From positions 1 to 9,819 of the forward strand of contig MAXP01000272.1 in the NCBI GenBank assembly GCA_001751085.1: a stretch of 9,819 bases of DNA, given 5' to 3'. Every line of letters begins with the position of its first letter. The stretch's first letter is position 1. Shown here one piece after another: positions 1-6,096 of this stretch. The translations under genes and the position numbers were made by a program. Under the pieces are notes generated by a model that saw only the letters and a program-made list of their open reading frames with translations, ran no database searches and was not told the origin of the DNA. This stretch comes from Desulfobacterales bacterium C00003060 (GTDB lineage: Bacteria > Desulfobacterota > Desulfobacteria > Desulfobacterales > C00003060).

Positions 1-116
1 CCTCTGACTGATTCGGCATCGCCTGCCGTTGCGACCCGGTACCCCTCAGAGATCAGTTCTTCGGAAAGGAGCTCCCGAACGCATTGCTGGTCATCAACAA
101 TCAGAATCTTCGACAT
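1..116 (-). CDS. Response regulator receiver domain protein (partial, runs off left edge)
   Basis: Only the first ~38 residues are inside the window. They begin MSKILIVDDQQCVRELLSEE, which is beta-1 and alpha-1 of a CheY-like receiver domain: a hydrophobic strand followed by the acidic pair D8-D9 that binds Mg2+. The phosphoacceptor Asp and any output domain lie beyond the edge, so it could be a single-domain CheY-like protein or a larger regulator. Two ATG codons are adjacent (first bases at 119 and 116). I prefer 116 because the GGGGAGG Shine-Dalgarno sequence is only 2 nt from the first ATG but 5 nt from the second. It is co-oriented with the kinase cluster on its right but separated by about 237 bp, so it probably has its own promoter. 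A sigma-54-like site is proposed at 178-194. Confidence 0.85.
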   Translation of the reverse strand, partial: MSKILIVDDQQCVRELLSEELISEGYRVATAGDAESVR

Positions 117-177
117 CATGCCCTCCCCATCGTGTCAGTCTATAGTATTTCGGCCTGCCCTGGTGCTCACTTCATAA

Positions 178-194
178 TGCAACCACAGAGCCTA
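178..194 (-). promoter_or_regulatory. Possible sigma-54 (-24/-12) promoter for the left-edge response regulator
   Basis: On the minus strand the sequence TAGGCTCTGTGGTTGCA has the GG-N10-GC spacing of sigma-54 promoters and an exact TTGCA at the -12 element. The -24 element (AGGCTC) only partly fits the consensus TGGCAC. Transcription would start about 50 nt before the start codon at 116. The match is imperfect and no activator site was identified, so this is a suggestion only. Confidence 0.3.
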
Positions 195-355
195 TTTCCT
201 GCGGCCTTTGGTCCTTTGTGGATCATATGACAATTTTTATGTGACTTGTACATAGGGGAAGGCACTCATTTTTATGGGGGAAACTCCTAATAGGTGGGAA
301 TTTATCCCGGGTGTGATAGGGAAAGTGACCGGTGGGGAGAGTTTCTGTTGGAGGC

Positions 356-1033
356 TTAGCCCTTCCAGAGATCCACATCGATCAGGCCGAGCCTGGCCGC
401 ATATCGAACCAATTCGATGCTGCTGTGAATGTCAAGCTTATTCATAATGTTGGTCCGGTGGTTCTCAACGGTTTTGGGGCTGATGAAAAGCCTTTCTGCA
501 ATTTTCTTGGCGGGAATCCCCTCGGCCAGCAGACGCATGATCTGTTGCTCGCGGGGGGTCAGGGCCTCATACCTCGCATTCGTGATCTTTACTTCCTTTT
601 CAGGAAATTCCATAAGTTTCTTCGCCACCTTGAGGGACAGAGCGCTGTCCAGGAAATATTCACCTCTTGATACGGCCTCTAGCCCCTGTATGAGCCTGTC
701 AGCGGCCGATTCCTTCACCACATACCCTGTGGCCCCTGCCCGAAATGCCTCACTGATATAATCGATTTTGGAGTGCATGCTGACAATCATGACACGTGTT
801 TTCGACAAAAGGCTTCGTATGTTGCGGGTGACGTCAATACCACTTTGATCCGGCAGGGATAGGTCCATCACCACCACGTCCGGCTTGAGTTCCCTGGCCA
901 TCCGGAGTCCTTCTTGTCCATCTCCGGCTTCCCCGACCACCTCAAACGTGGTGCTGGCTGACACAAGGGACTTGAGCCCTTCCCTGAAAAGGGGATGGTC
1001 GTCAACAGTCAGAACGGTCTTCTTTTTGCCCAC
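356..1033 (-). CDS. NarL/FixJ-family response regulator (receiver + LuxR-type HTH)
   Basis: A 225-aa DNA-binding response regulator, the likely output of the kinase cluster. The N-terminal receiver (about residues 5-120) has the acidic pair D11-D12, phosphoacceptor D57 in VVMDLSLPD, the switch Ser S85, aromatic Y104 and the conserved K107. After a linker, the C-terminal LuxR/GerE helix-turn-helix (about 155-215) shows the hallmark runs LTPREQQIMRLLAEG and ISPKTVENHRTNIMNKL. Length is normal for the family. The start is GTG at 1033, preceded by AAGGGG with a 7-nt gap; no in-frame ATG fits better. It overlaps the 3' end of the upstream HisKA_3 kinase gene by 32 nt, which suggests translational coupling and a cognate pair, since HisKA_3 kinases typically partner with NarL-type regulators. 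Target genes cannot be read from the sequence. Confidence 0.95.
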   Translation of the reverse strand: MGKKKTVLTVDDHPLFREGLKSLVSASTTFEVVGEAGDGQEGLRMARELKPDVVVMDLSLPDQSGIDVTRNIRSLLSKTRVMIVSMHSKIDYISEAFRAGATGYVVKESAADRLIQGLEAVSRGEYFLDSALSLKVAKKLMEFPEKEVKITNARYEALTPREQQIMRLLAEGIPAKKIAERLFISPKTVENHRTNIMNKLDIHSSIELVRYAARLGLIDVDLWKG

Positions 1034-2471
1034 TCTTTTTCCCCTTGATAGGAACCTCTATAAGAATTTTTGTGCCCTGCATGGCGCGGGATTCAATCCT
1101 CATTTTTCCGCCAAGAAATGCCACCCTTTCTTCCATGCTCCCAAGTCCCATACGTTTTTCACTGAGCGCTGAAACGTACCGGTTCTGAACGTCAAAACCT
1201 TTCCCATTGTCTTCCACGCGGAGAATAATGTTAGGAAAAGAGGCAACCAAGCGGATAGTCGCATCGGTTGCGTCAGCATGTTTCTTGACGTTGCGGAGTC
1301 CTTCTTGAATCAGGCGGTACAGGGTAATGTCAGTATCAGAATCAAGTTTCAAATCCTCTATACCTGCCGTAAAAAAATCAACCTTAACCCCTGTCCTTGC
1401 AAAGAACTCATCGCAATACTGGTGGACGGTCTGAACAAGCCCGAGCTGATCCAGGCTGGTGGGACGCAAGCCATAGGCCAGATCTCTGAGAGTTACTATA
1501 ATTCCATGAACCATTTTGGAGAGTTGGGCCACCCTTTGCCTCGGCCCAGAAGGGACTTCAGGCTGATCATGAAAAAGGGTGTCAAGGCCAATTTTTAGGG
1601 CGGAAAGGTCTTGGCCCACCAGGTCGTGCAGGTTATGAGAAAGCCTCTGCCGTTCGTTTTCTTGTGCCCTCATGAGTTGTTGCGTGAGACCACGAATATG
1701 TTCTTCGCCCCGTATGCGTGCAGTAATATCCCGGTTAATACCCCGGTAGCCCACCAAGTTACCTGCCTTGTCGAAAAGGGGAACGCCCCTGACCTCTAAG
1801 ATGATTATACGTCCGTCCTTGTGAATATAGCGGTTGTCAAGGTCCGAAATCGGTTTCCCCTGCCCCATGGTTTGAAAGGTAGTGGGTCCTAAGGCCCCCC
1901 TTTCTTTCTGAGAGAAGAAATCATAAAAGTACTTGCCGAGCATGTAGTCAGGGCGATAACCTAATATTGTTTGAACGGCAGGGTTGGAATAGACATATCT
2001 ACCTTCTGCGTCCAGTTCCCATATCCAGTCGGATGCACTTTCGGCCAGATCTCGAAATCGTTTCTCAGATTTGCGCAGAGACTCCTTAAGTTCCTGTTTG
2101 CGAACCACCTTCTCAATCACATTGGATAGCAGAGTATAGAAACGCGGGACTTTAACCAAATAATCCCAGGCTCCCAGTTTCATGGCCTTGACAGCAAGAG
2201 CCTCATTCCCGTGACCAGTAATCATGATGACCGGGATATCCTTGTTCTTTCGATTTAAAGCTTCTATAAATTCGATACCATTCATGCCGGCGGCCATGGA
2301 GTAATCGGTGATGACGACATCCGGGGTGATCTCATCCAGCCTTTCAAGGCAAGCGCCGGCTTCCTCGAAGTGATCGACCGAGGCAAGCGGGAATTTCTCA
2401 CCAATGGCCCGTTTCATGAGCTGAAAGTGCGGTTTTTCATCATCAATGATCACAACCTTCAATGGCTTCAT
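1002..2471 (-). CDS. Hybrid sensor kinase: receiver-PAS-HisKA_3-HATPase
   Basis: A 489-aa cytoplasmic kinase; no membrane segment is visible. Residues ~4-120 form a receiver (D10-D11, phosphoacceptor D56 in VVITDYSM, K107). Residues ~137-255 form a PAS domain with PAC end (YSNPAVQTILGY ... GYRGINRDIT). Residues ~262-335 form a HisKA_3 dimerisation domain with phospho-acceptor H282 in RLSHNLHDLVGQDLSALK. The ATPase domain follows, with N394 in the N box, DNGKGF at 421-426 and MGLGSMEERV at 441-450. The start is ATG 2471, with AAGGA 8 nt before it and a second AGGAG touching the ATG; a GTG at 2501 would add ten residues unlike the family. It sits between a truncated receiver gene upstream and an overlapping NarL-type regulator gene downstream. 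An N-terminal receiver makes it a kinase whose activity can be set by another kinase, probably the one encoded at 2692-3894 (inferred). Confidence 0.93.
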   Translation of the reverse strand: MKPLKVVIIDDEKPHFQLMKRAIGEKFPLASVDHFEEAGACLERLDEITPDVVITDYSMAAGMNGIEFIEALNRKNKDIPVIMITGHGNEALAVKAMKLGAWDYLVKVPRFYTLLSNVIEKVVRKQELKESLRKSEKRFRDLAESASDWIWELDAEGRYVYSNPAVQTILGYRPDYMLGKYFYDFFSQKERGALGPTTFQTMGQGKPISDLDNRYIHKDGRIIILEVRGVPLFDKAGNLVGYRGINRDITARIRGEEHIRGLTQQLMRAQENERQRLSHNLHDLVGQDLSALKIGLDTLFHDQPEVPSGPRQRVAQLSKMVHGIIVTLRDLAYGLRPTSLDQLGLVQTVHQYCDEFFARTGVKVDFFTAGIEDLKLDSDTDITLYRLIQEGLRNVKKHADATDATIRLVASFPNIILRVEDNGKGFDVQNRYVSALSEKRMGLGSMEERVAFLGGKMRIESRAMQGTKILIEVPIKGKKSGQKEDRSDC

Positions 2472-2491
2472 CTCCTGAATCCTTAGGGACC

Positions 2492-2689
2492 TCACTCCCA
2501 CCCAACCCCTCCCCCTTCTATCTTATCACCGAATTTTCCACGGTTAAAAAGATAGTCGAGCGCCTCTTCTCCGTTAGTCAAGACATCAATCCTGTTTGCA
2601 TTGCCTGCCTTTCGGATCGCCCGCTTGGTAAGTTCAGCATGGGGTTCCTCATCTTCAATAAACAAAATGTGGGAAGGCTCATAATCCAT
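2492..2689 (-). CDS. Truncated response-regulator receiver (Rcp1-like), lacking the phosphoacceptor; probable remnant
   Basis: A 65-aa product that starts as a normal receiver of the type found beside PAS/phytochrome-like kinases: ILFIEDEEPHAELTKRAI with acidic pocket E12-D13, then the typical NGEEALDYLFNRGKFGD segment. It then ends in a glycine-rich tail (IEGGGVGWE). A full receiver has about 120-140 residues; everything from beta-3 on is missing, including the phosphoacceptor Asp, the switch Thr/Ser and the conserved Lys. The start at ATG 2689 has a strong AAGGAGG 7 nt upstream, inside the last codons of the preceding kinase gene, and lies 2 nt past that gene's stop; TTG at 2695 is an alternative. 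The stop at 2492 lies about 20 nt before the next gene's start. The translation signals look healthy but the domain cannot be phosphorylated, so I read it as a deletion product. A small decoy role is possible but unproven. Confidence 0.75.
   Translation of the reverse strand: MDYEPSHILFIEDEEPHAELTKRAIRKAGNANRIDVLTNGEEALDYLFNRGKFGDKIEGGGVGWE
2497..2515 (-). other. G-quadruplex-forming motif at the end of the truncated receiver gene
   Basis: On the minus (coding) strand the sequence reads GGGGGAGGGGTTGGGTGGG: four G runs of 3-5 separated by loops of 1, 2 and 1 nt, a textbook two- to three-layer quadruplex motif. It encodes the Gly-rich tail of the truncated receiver and lies about 25 nt upstream of the next gene's start codon, so it would be in the mRNA just ahead of that ribosome binding site. 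Folding has not been shown. Confidence 0.6.
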
Positions 2690-2691
2690 GT

Positions 2692-3894
2692 TCAATCCTC
2701 CTTGTCTTTGAGGGTGAAGTAAAATGTGCTTCCTTTCCCGGGCTCTGATGTAAGCCAGATTTTGCCGCCGTGGTTTTCGATGATTTGCTTCACAATCCTC
2801 AGGCCTATCCCGGTTCCCTCTGCGAGCTGTTTTGCGGATGGGAGGCGTTCGAAGGTTTGGAAAATCCTGTCAAAGTACTTTTCCGGAATACCGATGCCGT
2901 TATCGTGGACAAAAAACGCCTTCTGGCCATTGTGTTCTTGGACTCCTATATCAATGCGCGGGTTAGGATTGTCTTTTCCGATATATTTGACCGCATTGGC
3001 TAACAGGTTGTCCACAGCCTGACCCAATCGTTTTCTTCGGCCATATACGATCGGGAGATTATCCTGGACATTCACTGCAATACCCCGAGCCCCGGCTTGA
3101 GGTTGAAGCGCTTTCAAGGCATCTTGCACCAGCCTGGCAAAAGGGAACTCTCTCTTTATTTCCGTTAGACGCCCGATGCGTGAGAGTTCTATCAGGTCGT
3201 TGATCAAAAGTTCCATCTTCTGGGCGGCATTGCTGATGTACATGATGTGTTTTTTGCCTTCTTCTGAGAGGATGTCCCCGAAATCTTCTTCCAAGGCACC
3301 AATGAAACCATCGATAGTGACGATAGGCGCTTTGAGATCATGGGAGACCGAATAAACAAAGGACTCAAGCTCTGCATTCTTAGCAGCGATCTCGGCAAGC
3401 AACTCCTCCAGCCTGTTTTCGTTTTCTCGCAATGCGTCCTCAATTTTCTTAAGGTCTGTGATGTCGCGGGCTGCGGCAAACACCCCAGCTACATCTCCTT
3501 TCAAGTCATGGTAAACTGAGGCATTATATAGAACAGACGTGACTTTTCCATTACGATGTCTAATCTCCAATGGATAATCACGGACATGGTCCTCACTGAA
3601 TACCTTCAGGTAGCCCGGACGTGCCTTCTGGGGGTCAGTGAAATAGTCTGAGAAATCCGTCCCTATAAGCTTGTCACCGGGATATCCGGTGATCAACTCG
3701 GTTGCGCGGTTCACGTCTGTAATCTTGCCCTCAGAAGAAATGGTCACTAAGGAATCCGGACTGGCCTCAACTAGTCCCCTCGTGTATCGTTGTAATTCTC
3801 TCAGGGCCGCCTCCGCCTTCTTGCGCTCAAGGGCTTCTTGCTCTAATACCTTGATCTTTTGTTCCAATTCTTCATAGGTGGGTTTGTTAGCCAT
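2692..3894 (-). CDS. PAS-domain sensor histidine kinase (HisKA-HATPase)
   Basis: A 400-aa soluble histidine kinase, first gene of the cluster. Residues 1-40 are a charged, heptad-like coiled coil. Residues ~40-150 form a PAS sensor domain with PAC tail (GVFAAARDITDLKK). A second short coiled-coil linker follows (~150-178). The HisKA domain carries phospho-acceptor H185 in YSVSHDLKAP. The ATPase domain shows N box N296/N300 (VDNLLANAVKY), G1 DNGIGIP at 331-337, F box FQTFER at ~345-350 and G2 GTGIGL at 360-365. There are no transmembrane helices, so the signal is sensed in the cytoplasm; the PAS ligand is unknown. The start is ATG 3894 with GGGAG about 9 nt upstream. Its sequence class often pairs with a downstream Rcp1-like receiver, but here that gene is truncated, leaving the receiver of the next kinase as the most likely target (inferred). 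Confidence 0.93.
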   Translation of the reverse strand: MANKPTYEELEQKIKVLEQEALERKKAEAALRELQRYTRGLVEASPDSLVTISSEGKITDVNRATELITGYPGDKLIGTDFSDYFTDPQKARPGYLKVFSEDHVRDYPLEIRHRNGKVTSVLYNASVYHDLKGDVAGVFAAARDITDLKKIEDALRENENRLEELLAEIAAKNAELESFVYSVSHDLKAPIVTIDGFIGALEEDFGDILSEEGKKHIMYISNAAQKMELLINDLIELSRIGRLTEIKREFPFARLVQDALKALQPQAGARGIAVNVQDNLPIVYGRRKRLGQAVDNLLANAVKYIGKDNPNPRIDIGVQEHNGQKAFFVHDNGIGIPEKYFDRIFQTFERLPSAKQLAEGTGIGLRIVKQIIENHGGKIWLTSEPGKGSTFYFTLKDKED

Positions 3895-3947
3895 TGGAGC
3901 GTGCTCCCAAGAGGTAATGTGACCACTATGGAACTAAAATCATCCGG

Positions 3948-3969
3948 CAAATCAGAGATCTTTGATTTG
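3948..3969. promoter_or_regulatory. 22-bp dyad upstream of the PAS kinase gene
   Basis: The arms CAAATCAGAGA and TCTTTGATTTG are complementary at 10 of 11 positions and centred on AGATCT. The site lies about 55-75 bp before the kinase start codon, where an operator or a leader hairpin would be expected. There is no T run on either side, so it does not look like an intrinsic terminator. The binding protein is unknown. Confidence 0.4.
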
Positions 3970-4030
3970 CGTGGAAAAAACATGTTAGTCTTACAGACTC
4001 TGGTTCGGGACAACCTGTGTCAATGGCCAC

Positions 4031-4053
4031 TTGTCCGTTCTGAGAACAGACAA
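4031..4053. promoter_or_regulatory. 23-bp operator-like dyad in the divergent spacer
   Basis: TTGTCCGTTC and GAACAGACAA flank a 3-bp centre (TGA) and are complementary at 9 of 10 positions. A perfect TTGACA hexamer on the minus strand (4018-4023) lies next to it, pointing toward the kinase gene, but I could not find a good -10 element at normal spacing. The arrangement would suit an activator or repressor site; the regulator is not identifiable. Confidence 0.4.
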
Positions 4054-4199
4054 TCCTTTTTGCCACACCAGGTGGCGTTTGAAACCATTTATCCGTGTCA
4101 ACCTAACACTATTTGATGCAATTTGGCAACCCGGCATGCAGCAATTCTAATTTTGACCATAAGGTCCATAAAACACAGGGAACTGGAAATCCGAAGATT

Positions 4200-4219
4200 C
4201 CCCGCAGCTTGCTGCGGGG
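4200..4219. repeat. GC-rich REP-like hairpin
   Basis: CCCCGCAGC and GCTGCGGGG form a perfect 9-bp stem around a 2-nt TT centre, and GAAG/CTTC just outside extends the pairing imperfectly. It resembles the short palindromic REP-like units scattered in intergenic regions of many proteobacteria. No T tract follows on either strand, so it is not a standard intrinsic terminator. Confidence 0.55.
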
Positions 4220-4251
4220 AGCTTCAATTTTGTGAATTTGGTCATTGTTGC

Positions 4252-4274
4252 GGCTGACGCCTTGAGAACATCAC
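4252..4274 (+). repeat. Dispersed 23-bp repeat, copy 1
   Basis: GGCTGACGCC followed by TTGAGAACATCAC. It matches the copy at 6097-6119 at 20 of 23 positions. The first ten bases form a mini-hairpin (GGC-TGAC-GCC), and two of the three differences between the copies are a compensating base-pair swap in that stem. Confidence 0.55.
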
Positions 4275-4360
4275 GAATTTCGATATTCGAATTTCGAGTT
4301 TTTTGAATTCGAAACTGAAGAAATTCCAAAATTAGAATTGGTGGACGCATGAGAGTTTTG

Positions 4361-4390
4361 TTGACTAAGCAATGCATTAGATGATAGTAT
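4361..4390 (+). promoter_or_regulatory. Sigma-70-type promoter for pgsA
   Basis: TTGACT (4361-4366; 5 of 6 to consensus) and TAGTAT (4385-4390; 4 of 6) are separated by 18 bp. Transcription would start near 4397 and give a leader of about 45 nt before the pgsA ATG. It lies just outside the inverted-repeat block, so that block does not interrupt the promoter. Confidence 0.55.
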
Positions 4391-4442
4391 TAAAATTAGA
4401 ACTTTTCTCATAAAGGAAAGACATCCTAAGGACGCTCTTATT

Positions 4443-5018
4443 ATGACTCTTGCCAACAAAATTACCATATTGCGGATTATTCTTGTTCCGGTTTTCATTG
4501 TATTCACGATTCCGGATGCAACTTGGGCCAGGTTTGTCGCCGCTTCAATCTTCGTGCTGGCCTGTGTCACAGACCCCTTGGACGGGTACTTTGCTCGAAG
4601 CCGTAGAGAGGTCAGTGTGCTGGGGACTTTTCTTGACCCCCTGGCCGATAAATTGCTTACCATGAGCGCTTTTATAGTCATGGTGAAGTATCAGATCGTG
4701 GCAGCGTGGATGGCGATTATTATCGTTGGGAGAGAGGTTTCGATCACCGGGCTCAGGGCCATAGTTGCTCAGCAGGTAGGCGACGTTATCGAGGCTAACC
4801 GATGGGGAAAAATAAAGACATTGGTGCAGATGATAGGTGGCAGTATCCTGCTTTTTATGATCCCTTCTGGTGATTGCAGTGCCGAAGTAAGCCTTAGGCT
4901 CCCCCCTATTGCCAATTTCATCATGTCGGTCATATTAGCCGCCACAGTTTGGTCTGGATGGGTATATATAAGGGAATACAAGGCCTATTTTAGTGGTTCC
5001 CAAAACAAACCCCTCTAA
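4443..5018 (+). CDS. pgsA: CDP-diacylglycerol--glycerol-3-phosphate 3-phosphatidyltransferase
   Basis: A 191-aa inner-membrane enzyme that transfers the phosphatidyl group from CDP-diacylglycerol to glycerol-3-phosphate, giving phosphatidylglycerol phosphate, the committed step to phosphatidylglycerol and cardiolipin. The complete CDP-alcohol phosphotransferase signature is present: D44, D47-G48, A51-R52, then G61, D65 and D69 (DPLDGYFAR ... GTFLDPLAD). Several hydrophobic segments (about residues 8-24, 29-42, 73-92, 128-142, 155-172) agree with a polytopic membrane protein. Length is normal for the family. The N-terminus LANKITILRIILVP is typical of PgsA. The start is ATG 4443 with AAGGA 10 nt upstream. 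The gene stands alone behind its own promoter, divergent from the kinase cluster. Phosphatidylserine synthase belongs to the same superfamily, but the sequence fits PgsA better. Confidence 0.93.
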   Translation: MTLANKITILRIILVPVFIVFTIPDATWARFVAASIFVLACVTDPLDGYFARSRREVSVLGTFLDPLADKLLTMSAFIVMVKYQIVAAWMAIIIVGREVSITGLRAIVAQQVGDVIEANRWGKIKTLVQMIGGSILLFMIPSGDCSAEVSLRLPPIANFIMSVILAATVWSGWVYIREYKAYFSGSQNKPL

Positions 5019-5082
5019 TTTGGCCATTTTTTGGAAACTCTGCAAATACAACGAGTTATAAATGGCGATTTGCCGCGTTTTT

Positions 5083-5117
5083 CACCCCCACCGCGGCCCT
5101 CCGCCATTAAGGGGGTG
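5083..5117. repeat. GC-rich inverted repeat between pgsA and pcm
   Basis: CACCCCC (5083-5089) and GGGGGTG (5111-5117) form a perfect 7-bp stem around a 21-nt loop that itself contains CCGCGG. It resembles decayed CCCTCCCCC/GGGGGAGGG-type intergenic repeats. No T run follows, so termination is unlikely. Confidence 0.4.
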
Positions 5118-5151
5118 GGTGTTATAGCTGAAATATCAATACGTTAGTCCC

Positions 5152-5170
5152 CTCTCCCCAGGCGGGAGAG
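5152..5170. repeat. Hairpin CTCTCCC/GGGAGAG upstream of pcm
   Basis: CTCTCCC and GGGAGAG pair perfectly (7 bp) around a 5-nt loop, ending 39 nt before the pcm start codon. It looks like a copy of a common C/G-rich intergenic palindrome. It may sit in the pcm leader, but the ribosome binding site (GGAG at ~5201-5204) is left free. Confidence 0.45.
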
Positions 5171-5209
5171 TAGTAGATCATTTTTGAAAACCCCCTTTTT
5201 GGAGATCGT

Positions 5210-5950
5210 ATGGAAAGACTAAGAGTACCCCTTGTGGCAATTCTTGGGTTTATGTCCGTCATAGCAGCATCTCTATCTCTGCCTTCTAATGCTCTTTGTG
5301 AATCCTCTGACCACTATGCCGCCGCACGCCGGCGTATGGTTTTGTACCAGCTTAAGGCACGTGACATCACAAGCCCTAAGGTGCTTGAGGTCCTGGGCAC
5401 GGTTAAGCGGCACCTCTTTGTAGGTCCTGAGTTTGCTTCTCAGGCGTACGCCGATCACCCCCTTCCTATCGGAGAAGGTCAAACCATCTCTCAGCCGTAC
5501 ATCGTGGCCCTGATGACACAAACATTGGATGTCAAGCCCGGAGAAAAAGTCCTTGAAATAGGCACTGGTTGTGGTTATCAGGCGGCTGTGCTCAGTCATT
5601 TTACGGACCACGTCCGGAGCATAGAGATTCGAAAGGATCTGGCCGAAAGTGCCTCAAGACGGCTTAAGGCCCTGGGCTATGAGAATGTCGGGGTCAAACA
5701 CGGGGATGGATACTTTGGATGGCCTGAATATGCCCCATTTGATGCGATTATGGTCACGGCAGCGGCTAATCACGTTTCCCCTTTTCTGCTGGACCAGCTC
5801 AAGATGGGCGGCCGTCTTCTCATCCCGCTGGGAAGCGCCACATACCATCAAACCCTCACAAGAATCACCAAGACCCCAAAAGGAAACGAAGTGGAACACT
5901 TACTGGGGGTCGTATTTGTGCCGATGGTGGGAAAGATTCTGGAGGAGTAA
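5210..5950 (+). CDS. pcm: Protein-L-isoaspartate O-methyltransferase with N-terminal signal sequence
   Basis: A 246-aa enzyme that methylates L-isoaspartyl residues of damaged proteins with S-adenosylmethionine, starting their repair. The catalytic domain (~35-246) has the family signatures RRRMVLYQL, HPLPIGEGQTISQPYIVALM (83-102), the SAM-binding loop VLEIGTGCGYQAAVLS (114-129), acidic E139 after beta-2, GDGYFGWPEYAPFDAI and LKMGGRLLIPLG. Residues 1-30 add a basic start, a hydrophobic core (VPLVAILGFMSVIAA) and a small/polar end, which is a Sec signal peptide or anchor, so the enzyme probably acts in the periplasm. The LC at 29-30 is not a good lipobox. The cytoplasmic E. coli enzyme (~208 aa) lacks this extension. 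The start at ATG 5210 has GGAG 5 nt upstream. It is co-oriented with pgsA but 191 bp away, with hairpins between. Confidence 0.93.
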   Translation: MERLRVPLVAILGFMSVIAASLSLPSNALCESSDHYAAARRRMVLYQLKARDITSPKVLEVLGTVKRHLFVGPEFASQAYADHPLPIGEGQTISQPYIVALMTQTLDVKPGEKVLEIGTGCGYQAAVLSHFTDHVRSIEIRKDLAESASRRLKALGYENVGVKHGDGYFGWPEYAPFDAIMVTAAANHVSPFLLDQLKMGGRLLIPLGSATYHQTLTRITKTPKGNEVEHLLGVVFVPMVGKILEE

Positions 5951-6096
5951 CATCCAATCTGCAGTCCGTTATTTTATCCCCCTGAAACGTCCTGGAAGTG
6001 TAACTCAAGAAGTCCGGGTAATGTCCCCATAAGCGCTAAGTTATTTTTGTGCCGGATGGACTAATGAACATCGTTCATCATGCGGGCTACGATTGT

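Larger units (their letters stand above)
4142..4340. repeat. Repeat block bounded by 14-bp perfect inverted repeats (MITE-like)
   Basis: CAATTCTAATTTTG at 4142-4155 is matched exactly by its reverse complement at 4327-4340, bounding a 199-bp non-coding block. Inside are a 9-bp-stem GC-rich hairpin (4200-4219), a CTGACG-containing repeat with a second copy at 6097-6119, a 10-bp direct repeat CGAATTTCGA (4274-4283 and 4288-4297), and an 8-bp stem TTCGAATT/AATTCGAA (4286-4313). There is no coding potential of its own. It may be a composite of REP-like units rather than one mobile element; I see no target-site duplication. Confidence 0.5.

Noticed and set aside
1278..1799. Plus-strand reading frames inside the hybrid kinase gene
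   Set aside because: They are antisense to a gene with complete, recognisable domains; their products show no motif.
4062..4076. Hairpin GCCAC-ACCAG-GTGGC as a terminator
   Set aside because: Five-bp stem with no T run downstream on either strand, and no gene ending nearby.
4115..4137. Sigma-54-like sequences on both strands (TGCAATTTGGCAACCCGG region)
   Set aside because: The minus-strand match keeps only GG, the spacing and TTGCA and would leave a leader over 200 nt; the plus-strand match has 11 rather than 10 nt between GG and GC.
4147..4681. Minus-strand reading frames over the spacer and the start of pgsA
   Set aside because: They read across the palindromic repeats and the antisense of pgsA, with low-complexity Asn/Ser-rich output and no family signature.
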